From assembly GCF_041146795.1 (NCBI RefSeq), contig NC_135176.1, forward strand, positions 13,698,286 through 13,762,285: DNA of 64,000 nucleotides, read 5' to 3'. Of this stretch, positions 21,801-31,631 are shown piece by piece; position 1 is the first letter of the stretch; each line of letters starts with the position of its first letter. The notes beneath the pieces are model-generated. The model worked only from the letters and a program-made list of their open reading frames with translations, made no database searches and had not been told where the DNA came from. A program made the position numbers and the translations under genes. This DNA comes from Maylandia zebra (lineage: Eukaryota > Chordata > Actinopteri > Cichliformes > Cichlidae).

Positions 21801-24626
21801 CAAAGTGGTCTCAGGAAGCGAGCTACGATACATTTGATCTGTTCGTTAATGATCAGATGATAAGAATAAAAAATTGAAGGCAGATGAAATGACTTGAATA
21901 AGTGGGAACATTAAGCAGAGAAGAAGACAGCCACCTGACAGCAATTGCTAACTTGGTTGGTATTTTAAAATTGACTGGGATTTTTGCAGTGGGTGGAATT
22001 TTTTTGATAACAGCTGAAGGTTACTGGAAGTGTTTTTGCGTGCTGTAGCAATGTAGCCATGGTAAGGAAGGGCTGATTAATCTGAGGCGAGAGCCTTCTG
22101 AACTCAGGCAGTGGTCTGTTAAGCAGGAGTGATGGCATTTTTCCACACATGGAAGAGCTTTGGATAATTTTATAGAGCAGTGTCACACCTTCCACCTAAT
22201 TGATAGGAGCTCATACACAATTTACACATATTTGTAAACTACTGGGAAAATTATAATAAACACATAGAGTCTAATCAGAAATGTACTTTTAATTAATTTC
22301 TGATTGACCTGAAATGTATCAATAAACAAATAGTGTGTTTGATTCACCAGAAGTGTCTTTGTCAAAGTGCCGTTTACTCCTTCAGGGTGGTTGAAACGTG
22401 TGTTTGTAGGCGGTCTTGGAGTCTGAGACAATCAGCTCCAGGTTATGGGTCAATAAATAATTCAGGTTTTGTTCTTGAATCTTGTCCAGAGTTGCTTTGT
22501 AATGCGGTTAGATTCCTGTTTTCTGGCAAGGGTTTGTGATCTTACCTAACAGTCTAGTACAGAGTACACAGCCTGTCTTTATTTTATTATTTCCCTTGGA
22601 TTTACATGTTGGTGTTGGGTATTAGCTTCCGTGTTTGGTTATAAGGGAAGTATTTAAATTCTAATATTTGAAAATTAAGCCAGGTGGTCATTTGTCCTAA
22701 TGGAGACGCCTGTATAAGTGAAAGAAACAGTTTCCACGGCTGGATTCAACCCATACAAGTGGCTTCTTCTTCTCTGACTGAAGTGACATTTCAGGGTGTG
22801 CTTGTCCGTGCTGGGGTGAAAGCTTAAATTAGACTGTGGACAGAGCAGTTCACTGTTTGGGCAGCCAAGAGAACTTTCATTTCTAAAAACATAATCATTG
22901 TCATCGCTGGTTAGAAATGCTTTCCAGTCCAAGCAAAAGGTCAAACGGAAACAGATGGACTTCAGAAAAGTTACAGAAAGCAAAGCATCACACCACAGGA
23001 GCAGAACAGTGCCTTATTCATGAACTTCATGGGAAATCAAAAACACGTTCGAAAGCATGCACAAAAACATTCAATGGTAGACAATTGACTTCAATAACAT
23101 TACCAGTTTCTTCAACTGCTTTGGATATATTGCAATGATAAACAGTAACTTTCCTTCTGATTTCCCACCTGAGGCAAGTATCTAATTCTTCTGTCACTCC
23201 TGACTCACAGCAAATAGATAAACCAAGAATACCAAGAAGTATTTGTTGGATTTTGTCCAACTCTCTTCTCTGGCAGCAGTACTAACCCACCCATTCATAC
23301 AAAAACAAACAAATTGGTTATGTGGGAGATATTTAATAAAGACATAAATAACACTCTGCAGATCATCTGATTAACAGGGAGTGATTATCAGAACGCACAT
23401 GCTCAGGTGTACTGGAAGCAAAAATAATATAGCTTAGTAGATAGCAAGTATTAAAAGGAGGATTTAATATGATCTTTCAGAGTTGCTTAACTTTCATTAA
23501 GCTGCGTGTGGTACACACCCAGGCACTTACCTCAGATCATTAACTGATTACACTCTCGTGAACCTTTGGTCCAAAGAAGCTGTTTGGCTAAATACAGTAA
23601 TTAAAACTAACAGAATGAAATGAAAGCGAGAGGATGGAGAACCCGCTGTGAGTAATTGATTCAATGTTAATAAATTAAACACCTTTTCTACTCTTAGTGC
23701 GTTTTGTGTGTGTGTGTTTGCAGAACATTGAGTCCAGGCTCAAGGTGTTGCTTCCGGATGATGTTGGAGCAGCTCTAATGGACGGAGTTGTCCTTTGCCA
23801 TTTAGCTAATCATATCTGTCCTCGGTCTGTTGCCAGCATCCATGTACCATCTCCTGCAGTGGTGAGAACACCCCATCTTCAAAATGAGTCTTTTTTTAAA
23901 AATTGTTAATGCCAAGAGTTAGAAATTCTCATGAATTTATTGGTTATAAAATTTTTGTCTGCTTAGCTATGTGGATTTTGTTCCGCTGTGAGTTTAATTA
24001 ACTAAAATGATTGATATTTGGGCTTCCAGCCAAAGCTTAGCATGGCCAAATGCCGGAGAAACGTGGAAAACTTCTTGGATGCCTGTAAGAAGCTGGGTGT
24101 CCCACAGGTACTAACATTAACCATTTAACACTTTCATTCAGGCATTTCATACACGCTTCACTTCAAACACCACTTAACCTGTATTTATTTTGCAATATAT
24201 TCTGTGAAGATTTATTACCTTCCATGGTGATATCCACCGTTGGGCTCTGAAGCACAAGTTCCATACAGTTTCTGCAAGTTATATCATGCATACTCACTGG
24301 TCTGGTTTTTGCCTTTATCCTTGATCCTTCTCCAAATGAAGAATTGCTGTCATAAATAATGAAAGACAAATATATTCTATTTGTCTCTGGTCAAATCTGC
24401 CTGTCAGAAAAGCTTATAACAGTTAAATACTGTCTGAAAACCCCACCTTTCTTTTTTATTTTTCTCTGAGAAAAATTAACAAAAAGACATCTCTCTGTTG
24501 ACTCAGGACAAGCTGTGTCTGCCACATCACATCCTAGAAGAACGTGGCCTAGTGAAAGTGGGTGTGACTGTGCAGGCTCTGCTGGATCTCCCCTCTTCTA
24601 AGCCCACGCAGCTCTCGACTGTTTGA
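3911..24626 (+). CDS. lrch2: Leucine-rich repeat and calponin-homology domain protein 2 (5' end missing)
   Basis: LRCH proteins are cytoplasmic scaffolds with N-terminal leucine-rich repeats and one C-terminal calponin-homology domain; family members are linked to the cell cortex and to control of DOCK-type Rho regulators. I read 20 coding exons: 3911-4055, 4312-4438, 5186-5291, 6402-6538, 6743-6873, 7037-7124, 8118-8214, 8340-8437, 8570-8637, 9622-9726, 10425-10493, 10766-10828, 11971-12019, 12184-12324, 15222-15272, 15360-15423, 18821-18933, 23724-23861, 24030-24107 and 24507-24626. All junctions are AG/GT and the frame stays open across 1988 nt, giving 661 residues before TGA. Mammalian LRCH2 has about 765 residues, so roughly 100 are missing at the N-terminus. 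Recognisable blocks include [21 protein letters not shown] and [16 protein letters not shown]2 rather than LRCH1/3/4 is inferred mainly from the il13ra2 neighbour. Confidence 0.9.
5594..5870. mobile_element. hAT-type non-autonomous element, one end missing
   Basis: The sequence begins with the terminal motif CAGCGGTCCCCAACC and runs through repeated GGACCGGTAC-type blocks. It is the reverse-orientation homologue of the copy at 17333-17651; shared internal landmarks include the TTATGAATAAAT and CCTTAAAGGCCGGTCC segments. It stops after TAAACCGGTCT and lacks the matching second terminus, so it is truncated. No coding capacity is seen. It lies in the intron between the third and fourth visible lrch2 exons. 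Confidence 0.7.
7037..15423 (+). CDS. lrch2: lrch2 exons encoding the acidic and serine-rich linker
   Basis: Eleven exons from 7037-7124 to 15360-15423 encode the low-complexity middle of the protein. They carry the conserved [12 protein letters not shown] block, an acidic stretch ([10 protein letters not shown]) followed by a Gln-rich helix, a basic Arg-rich segment ([12 protein letters not shown]), a Ser-rich segment, and the conserved [13 protein letters not shown] motif. Exons 10425-10493 (69 nt) and 10766-10828 (63 nt) are multiples of three with phase 2 at both ends. Exon 15222-15272 (51 nt) is a multiple of three with phase 0 at both ends. Each could therefore be skipped without breaking the frame. 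No folded domain is expected here. Confidence 0.88.
9401..9553 (+). repeat. Dispersed repeat tail (LINE-like 3' end)
   Basis: The segment holds the motif GGCAGCTGGGATAAGCTGAA followed by an A-rich stretch and AATAAATGGATG. Versions of this tail are scattered through fish genomes, usually as truncated retrotransposon 3' ends. Fragments of similar wording occur at about 50095-50150 and 53680-53710. The parent family cannot be named with confidence. Confidence 0.4.
12742..13419. mobile_element. Non-autonomous hAT transposon (678 bp) with perfect 8-bp target duplication
   Basis: The termini are inverted, TAGGGCTGTTCAATATAACG at the left and CATATGGCACAGCCCTA at the right. Subterminal regions both carry ATATCG/CGATAT-rich blocks. 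The element is flanked by identical 8-bp copies of ACTTGCAG (12734-12741 and 13420-13427), the hallmark of hAT insertion. I see no intact transposase frame, so it must have depended on an autonomous relative. It sits in the lrch2 intron between exons 12184-12324 and 15222-15272. Confidence 0.85.
13816..14257. mobile_element. Deletion-derivative hAT transposon (442 bp) inserted in the hairpin arm
   Basis: The terminal inverted repeats begin CAGGGGTGCACATA and extend about 76 bp at both ends (13816-13891 and roughly 14182-14257) with only a few differences. The 8-bp flanks are CTTATAAG (13808-13815) and CTTAGAAG (14258-14265), matching 7 of 8. The opposite arm of the hairpin preserves the empty site: there, the equivalent of TTATAAGTGTGCC runs on without interruption. 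This proves both the insertion and its order. The interior keeps the start of a transposase-like frame. Confidence 0.88.
13951..14217 (+). pseudogene. N-terminal fragment of a hAT-type transposase
   Basis: An 88-codon frame starts ATG at 13951 inside the 442-bp hAT derivative. It begins [12 protein letters not shown] and contains the segment [19 protein letters not shown]. That Trp-Cys-x-x-Cys neighbourhood resembles the TTF/BED-like zinc-finger start of hAT transposases related to ZNF862-like proteins. The frame runs directly into the right inverted repeat and stops there, so the catalytic DDE core and dimerisation domain are absent. It may be transcribed but cannot encode an active transposase. 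Confidence 0.6.
14921..15021 (+). mobile_element. Degenerate tRNA-derived SINE fragment
   Basis: A B-box-like GGTTTGATCCC (14961-14971) follows a weak A-box region, then CTTTTCCAGCCTTCAGTCTGCA and GGGCAAGATACT. This order matches a common tRNA-headed fish SINE whose body contains 'cctTGGGCAAGATACTgaacc'. The 3' body and tail are missing. It is an old copy in an lrch2 intron. Confidence 0.5.
16285..17160. mobile_element. Tc1-related element relic with internal unrecognised frame
   Basis: A pair of inverted segments bounds this region: GATGTGATTGAAGTGCAGAC at about 16290 and, inverted, GTCTGCACTTTAGTCACAT at about 17119. Sequences of this wording are typical Tc1-like terminal regions in fish. 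Between them, a minus-strand 65-codon frame (16776-16973, starting [18 protein letters not shown]) resembles nothing I can name. The whole stretch is decayed. The association of the interior with the Tc1 ends is inferred from position only. Confidence 0.45.
17333..17651. mobile_element. Full-length hAT-type non-autonomous element
   Basis: The element opens with CAGCGGTCCCCAACC and ends with GGTTGGGGACCGCT, forming inverted termini. The body is rich in ACCGGTACCGG-type blocks. Flanking 8-mers (TTTTAGAA left, ACTTAGAA right) agree at six positions, consistent with an aged hAT target duplication. The truncated sister copy lies in opposite orientation at 5594-5870. No transposase is encoded. Confidence 0.75.
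17760..18020 (-). pseudogene. Tc1 transposase N-terminal relic
   Basis: Read on the minus strand, the sequence resembles the DNA-binding half of a Tc1 transposase: a segment equivalent to GTVVxxxRSGxPxK followed by a degraded copy of the [11 protein letters not shown] region (bases near 17900-17990). Stops and frameshifts are frequent, so only nucleotide-level resemblance remains. The catalytic half is not present here. Confidence 0.5.
18270..18420. repeat. Penelope-like element UTR fragment
   Basis: The phrase GACGTCTTTAAGTTTCTTGA then AGACGTTTCACCTCTC is characteristic of the untranslated ends of Penelope-like retroelements in fish. Only about 150 bp remain and no coding part is attached. 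A related but more complete Penelope relic is at 37879-38724. Confidence 0.4.
18821..24626 (+). CDS. lrch2: lrch2 exons encoding the calponin-homology domain and stop
   Basis: Four exons (18821-18933, 23724-23861, 24030-24107, 24507-24626) encode a charged helix ([14 protein letters not shown]) and then a single calponin-homology domain. Visible domain hallmarks are [14 protein letters not shown], the [12 protein letters not shown] loop, [18 protein letters not shown], and [20 protein letters not shown]. The protein ends about ten residues after the domain at a TGA (24624-24626), as is usual for this family. A large intron of about 4.8 kb lies between the helix exon and the domain core. One such domain alone normally serves regulatory or signalling contacts rather than tight actin binding. 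Confidence 0.92.
19272..20585 (-). mobile_element. Decayed DNA transposon with about 100-bp inverted ends and transposase traces
   Basis: The left end (around GCAGTGATTTGCAAAACTCA) recurs inverted at the right end (around TGAGATCTGCAAATCATTGC at 20508), and similarity continues inward for about 100 bp. On the minus strand, at 19530-19712, a fragment reads [16 protein letters not shown] followed by LSWPAWSP. This resembles the second-Asp region of a mariner/Tc1-style DDE transposase. The superfamily cannot be fixed by eye. A hAT MITE (20192-20408) is nested within it, showing the larger element is older. Confidence 0.6.
20192..20408. mobile_element. hAT MITE (217 bp), perfect target duplication
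   Basis: The termini are CAGGGGTCCCCAACTCCAGG and its inverse ending GGGGACCCCTG. Identical 8-bp flanks CTCTAAAT (20184-20191 and 20409-20416) show a clean hAT insertion into the older transposon at 19272-20585. Related copies are at 49830-49973 and 57265-57490. There is no coding capacity. Confidence 0.88.
20600..23700 (+). other. lrch2 intron, no further feature recognised
   Basis: This is the remainder of the 4.8-kb intron between the exons ending at 18933 and starting at 23724. I see no exon-like frame with splice signals and no repeat I can name. The acceptor at its end is preceded by a TG-rich tract (23704-23720), which may weaken or modulate splicing of the calponin-homology exon. Confidence 0.5.
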
Positions 24627-26242
24627 CACGAGCCTCAGTTTTGCATCAGACCTGCACTCGTGCAGGATCACCTCTCTACCAAGCCCAAACCTTCTTCCTC
24701 ATTACCAGGGACCAGAGATCCCAGTGGGGCGAGGACACAGTGGCCCCATGGGTCTTTTGGAGTTGACTTTTGCCTGACTGAAACAGGAGACAAGATGTCT
24801 AAATGCTTCTGTCTCTTCATATGATGTCAGCTACCACTTACCTCTCTTCCATCACATTTTCACTCTTATGCTGTTCCTATTACTGGGGTCATCCTGGATG
24901 TGTGTTTTCTAAGGTGCTGAGCTAAAACTTGCAGAAGAGGCACACACGACGATGAATCTAAGACATTAAAGGTTTGTGCGTCCTTCTTTCTAGTCACTGA
25001 GTCTGCGAGTGTCAGCACTGACCAAGTGGAAGTGAGGAAATGACAGACACATAACTCACTCTTTCACTGGAAAGGACTAGGCTGCCTGTACTGAGGGACC
25101 TTATTGGGTCCTTACACTTGAGTTGCTCTTCTTACTTGTTAAATTTATTTTCTCAGTGAATTTTTTCTTGATTTTTGTTTTCATGGTTTTACACAGTCTT
25201 CATCAGGCATGCAAGGATGATATCCTGTTTTGAGCAGCTAAGCCTGATTCATCAATTGTTTTGTTTTTGTAATGCATTTAGACAGTGCTTTTTGAAAGCC
25301 GGTGTAATCTAGGAATGAATTTAATGTTATTATCATGCAGACAGAGGACTTTACGCCTGTTTTTCTGGTGCAGTTTCAACACCTTTCGACCATAAATCAC
25401 ATCTGCATGCACCAGGGGACTTGACATTTGACCACTGTGATAATACGAACTTGGCTTTTGCCAAAAGCATGATATCTTGTTTTGTACTGTAGCATTTTTT
25501 CACCGTGTTTTTTTTTTTTAAACTCTAGGCCATTCTCGATTTTACCTTTTCTGAAGCTTTTGATACTTTGCTTCCAGCTGTTTCCAGTTAATGCTTGCCA
25601 GTTATGTGAAATTAGCAGCACAGATCTGCCGTATTGTTTATATTCTATGTGAATATTGTTTGTGAACGGCTGACTGATGGGTGCCTGGATCCGAAAATGG
25701 TTCAGGGTGCCCTTACAAACTTCCCACGCACGGTATGGTCTTATTTTCCCACTAAGCCATCCTGTTTAGTGTGGTTTCTAATACACTTTATTTCAGGGAA
25801 ATTCTATTATTTATCTATTTATTTACTTGTTTTAACTGTGTACATTTTTGATTTGTGTGTCTCTGTCCTCACTATCTGCCCACATGCAACTGAAGATGTT
25901 AATCTAATGTTTTCCAGCAAATGGAAAATGACTAAAAGCTTTTAACTTTGGCACTAATCTGTTCCATATGGTGGATCTGAGAGTTCAGTTCACTGCCACA
26001 TGAGAAAACACACGTCAAAAACAGACAAAACACAAACCAGAAATTGAAACCATAAACTAATCAAGAGATCTGAAGAATAATTTTCTTTATTTTTATATAA
26101 ACACATTTTTTAACTTTATTTCTCAGACCATGATTTGCAGCCATGGCTAAAAAGAAGTTCATCATCTATCATTTCTATGGTTAGCAGGATCATACCAGGA
26201 TGTAATTTTAAAAGTATAGTTCTTTTCAGGTCTAAAACGTAA

Positions 26243-26330
26243 CCCTGGAGAACCCATGGGGTCAGATCCGACCCCATTGGTTTACTAGGGAACCCATGGG
26301 GTCAAATTTGACCCCATGGGTTCTCCAGGG
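26243..26330. mobile_element. Palindromic piggyBac-like MITE (88 bp)
   Basis: The ends are CCCTGGAGAACCCATGGGGT and its inverse. The right flank is TTAA (26331-26334) and the left flank is GTAA (26239-26242), consistent with a once-duplicated TTAA target. CCCTGG-type ends at TTAA fit the piggyBac superfamily. The block AACCCATGGGGTCA is repeated inside the element in both orientations. Confidence 0.55.
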
Positions 26331-26334
26331 TTAA

Positions 26335-26950
26335 ATAACCCTAAGGACATATTAATACATGACATAATACAATGTTATTTAACAAAAAGGACGCCAGAGT
26401 GCAGAGGCACTTTGGAATTCTGGCCCACTCTTCTTTACACGCCACAGGATTTCAGTCAGGTTGATGTCTGGGATTTCTGTTGTAGATTCACTTACTGTTG
26501 CATGACCCGGTTTTGGCCAAGCTTTAGCTGTCGGACAGGTGACCTCACATAATTGACTCTAGAGTACTTTGGTATACAAACAAAACAAGCCCAAGTCATC
26601 ACTCCTCTTCCACCGTGCTTTTTAACAGTTTAAGGTATGATACATTTGAGTTAATCTTATCTTATCGTATTTTCTTTTTGCCAAATGTGGTCCACTTTAG
26701 TCTCATCTGTTCAAAGGGCATCATTCAAGAAGTCTTGTGGGTTGCACACATGTAACTTTGCAAACCTAAGCTGTCCGCCATGGTCTTTTAAAAGCAGAGG
26801 GCTTCCTCTGGCAAGCCTTCTAAACAAACTTTATATGCGGCATAAAGTTGTTGTCACTTTGGTGATGTCTCCTTGGCATTGAACCAGTTCATACCTGAGT
26901 GCTCCAGACCAGAAAACTGTCAAAGCATCTGCTTTTATAGAGGAGCTTAG
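26335..26950 (-). pseudogene. Tc1-like transposase relic
   Basis: On the minus strand the sequence retains order and wording typical of a Tc1 transposase gene: a CACGGTGGAAGAGGAGTGAT block (the glycine-rich strand before the second Asp), a region equivalent to VxSVRQLKLG, and WVMQQ at about 26500. Multiple deletions and frameshifts remove function. It abuts the piggyBac-like MITE directly. Confidence 0.6.
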
Positions 26951-26999
26951 GAATAATAAGCAAGGACTTACTTCTGCTACATTAAGGCTTACTTTTTGT

Positions 27000-29900
27000 T
27001 AAATAAATAATGATATGGTGTATCATGTTATCTGTTATTGTTCATCTCCAGATGTGCTTACCTCATTTTAAGACCTGCGATGGACAGATTTAATATATTT
27101 TGTCCTAATGTGCAAAACCTTAGTACAACACAGGGGTTGTACTGTCATTTTACAATGACTGTGTATACACTCTGTGTTTAAAACACAGTTTTAATTAAAA
27201 CCTAAAGTGAGGTTAATGATTGGATTTGCATTAAATAGATTACTGGCAAAAGACTACACGATCTACTAAATATGGGCTAACGCGACATCCCTAACCACTT
27301 CATAGGGCCAGGATACCCAGTTCCCTAATCTGACAGAACAAACAAAGAGAAAACTTGGTTAATGATCGGTAACTGACTTCACTAACTTCGGGTTTCTTCA
27401 CTCGCAGCCATTAGAAACAAAGTATGATGACCTAGTTCACACCATTCTCACACAATAGCTTTCATGCAGCCAACAGCCACAGACTTCACTGAAGGCTAAT
27501 TGATTCTAAATTTGCATGCTGATATGACACCAGTTAAATTACTTCTGACAGAGAAGTCTTTGATAGCGCAGCTATGGCAGTCTCGTGTTTTAACAAGGTC
27601 TCTCTTTTTACCACAGAAACAAGTTGACAGGGTGGTTAGAGCAGAGTGATGTCTGGTGAATATGTGGCGGATCACAAACCTGTCCTTTTTTGGTGAGCCT
27701 TAGCTTTACTAGCTTAACGAGCCAAAGGCTAAAAACTAATGTGAAAAAACATTTGAGACTGGAGCAGAACATGTAGAACTACTGTGCCTCAGAGGAGGGA
27801 TAGCTTTATTTATTTATTTGTTCACTTGTAGGTTAGCTTCTCTGTACAGGATAATTTATGTTGTTGTTAACTTAAACTGCTTCTATGCCGATGAGCTGCA
27901 TCTCCGATTGGCCATCTTACTTGTGGAGAATTTGCTCAGATGCAGTGGTCAAACTTCATGAAAGGAAGTATAGAGACTTGCACTTCTGGTTTGATTCCAG
28001 GATACGAGCGTGTGTGCCAAATTCTTGGTTTCCATGTTACTGCTTTTCACCTCACGTTAATAACCCCAGTGTCTGAATTTGAATGGTGTTCATGAGAACC
28101 TCTGCTTCCTCTGAATAGCCTGTATTTTCCCCCCTATTGATGCTATGGCGTCATGTTCCAGAGAACAGATATCACACAGATAAAAATTAAGCTTCCAGTT
28201 TATCAGACCTTGAGTGTAAAATATGCATAAACCATCACAGAATCTCAGGTCAAACATTTTACTTATGCAGATAACTTTGAGTCTTTATGAATGACTGTAC
28301 TGTTGGTCACTGGGTGATGTTTCCTGGTGTGTCATTTGGAATGTGGTAGTTGTTCTTTTTCCTGCAGGGCTCTAGTTAACAAGCAAAGCAAGCAGCAGTC
28401 AGTGAGCTCTCTTTTAAAGTATCTACTGTATGCATTCACCAAATGTATTGCCGTGCAGAATCCTTTATTCTGAAACACAATCAAATGTAACAACTGAAAA
28501 AATAATACGTAAAATAATAATATTACACTGTGGTAGCCTGACAGGAGCTTTTTGGGTATATCTGATGGTAGCTTTCTAACTTCTTATCTTTAAACAATAA
28601 GAATAACTTGATACCTGAACTTACCTTACCTATAGATACTGTTACAAATATTAACAATGGTGCAGAACTTTAGCTAAGAATGTGTTGCCTCATCTCTGTC
28701 TTTTAAATTGCTGCACATATTCTGTTGTTTTAAATAATGCAGTTGCTCTCAAATTTGAGGTCCTTTGTGTGAAAAGTGAAAGGAAAAATAGAATTTTGTA
28801 AACAAACTAGAATACATTTTCATGATTTTGTCACTTGTGAAGACTGCCTGGGACTGGGACACATAGTGTGTTGAATATCTCACCGCATAGACAATGTTTT
28901 GTGGCTTTAATCATTATTATCCGGTTACTGATGTGGTTTCCATGGAATTCGACTGAGATCTTCAGATAATAGTGACTCATACAGGTGAAGGAATATAAAC
29001 AGAGGATAATTTTCTCTCCTGTGGGGAGAAGAGGTTAAACCACGTGATACAAGTAATACCCTCTGCTAATATATGTGCATCTACAAGTCATAAAATATTC
29101 AGTAATAGCAAATTAAATTTTCACCACACCTTGTGGAAAAAACCGCTTTCATATAAATCCAGTTGGAAAAAAGCACTCACACACCCTCAGAGTTCTTTGT
29201 CCTCAAGATTAGCACAAGGCAGGCCTTATCCCTTGTGTATTTTTCTATTTCTAATATCCATAGTAACACATATTGTATTAACAGGTGTGTCTCATTTCCT
29301 AAGGGCTGCAATTATAATAAATCCAATTGGACACAAAACCTCAGTGGTGTTTTAAGTGGTACAGATTTAGGCTGAATTGAACTGGTGTTGGACTCTAACG
29401 ATGCGTGTAACTTCTGTAAGTTGTTGTAGAAAGCAAGGGAGAGCAGCAGCTTGACCTCTGTTATCTCTTTCTGCAATATACTTATGTCATCACCGCACTG
29501 CTCGTGCCCCTGCAAAGACACGGCACATTACATTTTCATTCATCTTGTCATCGAAGTGTTTCTGCAAAGCATATTTACACCTCGGTATTTGCAAAAGAGA
29601 TGTGATATTTTCTGACATTTGACGGAAGCTTAAACCCCCCCATCTGTACCCAGTGTATGGATTTTCATTTTGACTGAATTCAGTTCTGTGACATTGTATG
29701 TGTAGCGGTTGTTAGTAAATCTTTATTTAAAAGTCTCGAAAGTAAATCTGTGTGTTGTAATCTGCGCCCCTGTTTGTACTGCCCATGAAGTAATCCTTGT
29801 TCTGACAGTTTCTCAAGTTCAACCAAAGATAAGGCTTCGGTGGGCTAACAACATACGAGTTTTCTTGTGAAATTTCCACTTTATCGTTCAGTATCTTTTT

Positions 29901-31340
29901 GTTAGAGGAGTAAAGAACACAAAGAGGACACTGCAACATAAGATTAGAGAAAGAAGCGCACGATCCCTCTAGCCCTTTAGCTTGGCCCTACCTTAAGGAC
30001 TCTAATCTCCAATACTTTAGCAGGGATTTCTTCAGGGCAAGCATGGACTGGACGAAATAAATGTAGGGACTGATTCCTCTTGACATATATGAATAGTGTT
30101 CAGAGGCAGGTGTTAACAAAGGTGAACGTGATCTTTTTTGCACTGTTTGGAAGTGTGAAAATGTCTCTTTCTGTAACTATTGCTTGATGAATGTCTCTCA
30201 TCATTAGTGAACATTGTGTTACCTCAGCAACTGATCCATCCGCTGTTTTTTTTTTTTTTTTTTTAATGTTTCTTATTAGGCCTGGGGGCAGGTTTATGTG
30301 TTTCTATAGAACAGCAATGTACAGGATGTTTTGGAATAATGGGAAAGTCTGCTGCATACTTACTGAACAGCTTGCAATATGTAGAATTCATATGCATACA
30401 CGAAAAGACAGTGGTGCTGATTTTTATTTTGTAATTTTGTATGTGATAAATCCATTGCCGTGCCTAAGTATCTGTTATTGGTTTAATTGGTTACGCTCGC
30501 CATGATTTAACGTCTCACAAGTGTCGTCTCGTTAGGAGAAAACAGTGAAATAGTGAGTTATGTCTAAATGCTACACTGCCGAGAGAATTCACAATTCATG
30601 TACATAATCTGGTTTTTTTGTATTTAAAACTGGTCTGACGCATGCAAGACTACAAAATCACTGAAGCTAAACCTGTGTACATATCATCTGTGTAAATTCC
30701 AAGGTTTTCTTATAGCGAACATGCTGAATCTAAAAATAAAGTGAAATTCTTTGGAGCTCAGTCTGTGCTGTCTTCATTGCTTTCCTTTCATTCACTCACC
30801 AGTAGAGCACATGTACACTCTCAAGTAATGTTATCTGGGCCAGATTGCATCAGCAGTAATTAATAGGAACCGGTTTCTTCAGATTTGTTGCCCAAGTCTT
30901 TGACGTGATTTAACCAAACCTTGATAAAGCTTATTGTTAGGGCTGGATCAGGTGTGTCACTATAAGTTCTGGCTGCTGTGGGACTTGATGTGATGAACTG
31001 AGTGACTCTTCTCCACACGCTCTTATCACTCTGCACGTGTTTACAAGTGGAGCATGTGATTAAATTATTTTCTTCTTCCTGCCTTAGCCTGTGTTTTCTC
31101 TCTCTCTGCTATCGTTGTATCAGTCTATCTTTTATATCATCTTCTGTTCCCTTTCCTCTCACACACAATCAGTCACACCAGATGCCTTTTAAAAGGATTT
31201 TTCATCCTTGTTTGTTCATAAGGGTGTCTACTAATTATTTGGGATTTCTCCCAAGTCTTTAATCTCCAGTGTAAAGCGTCTTGAGTTGACTGTTGGTTGC
31301 AGCATATATGTCTCTCCTTTGTCCTGTACCCATAACATCA
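27000..31340. other. AT-rich non-coding stretch
   Basis: No exon-like frames or nameable repeats were seen from 27000 to about 31340 apart from the poly(A) signal and Pumilio-type site listed with the lrch2 3' UTR. A poly(T) run lies at 30246-30264. If lrch2 ends near 30760, the remaining bases up to the microsatellite are intergenic. Confidence 0.45.
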
Positions 31341-31347
31341 CCCCCGA

Positions 31348-31631
<284 letters not shown>

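Larger units (their letters stand above)
24627..30760 (+). other. lrch2: Probable long lrch2 3' untranslated region
   Basis: After the TGA at 24624-24626 there is no further spliced coding exon for about 6 kb. The best termination site is AATAAA at 30735-30740 followed by TG-rich sequence. A perfect Pumilio-type element TGTACATA lies just upstream at 30676-30683. An earlier candidate signal, ATTAAA at 24965-24970 with downstream TTTGTGCGTCC, would give a short 3' UTR of about 350 nt. The long version would include the piggyBac-like MITE and Tc1 relic near 26.3-26.9 kb. The extent is inference only. Confidence 0.4.
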
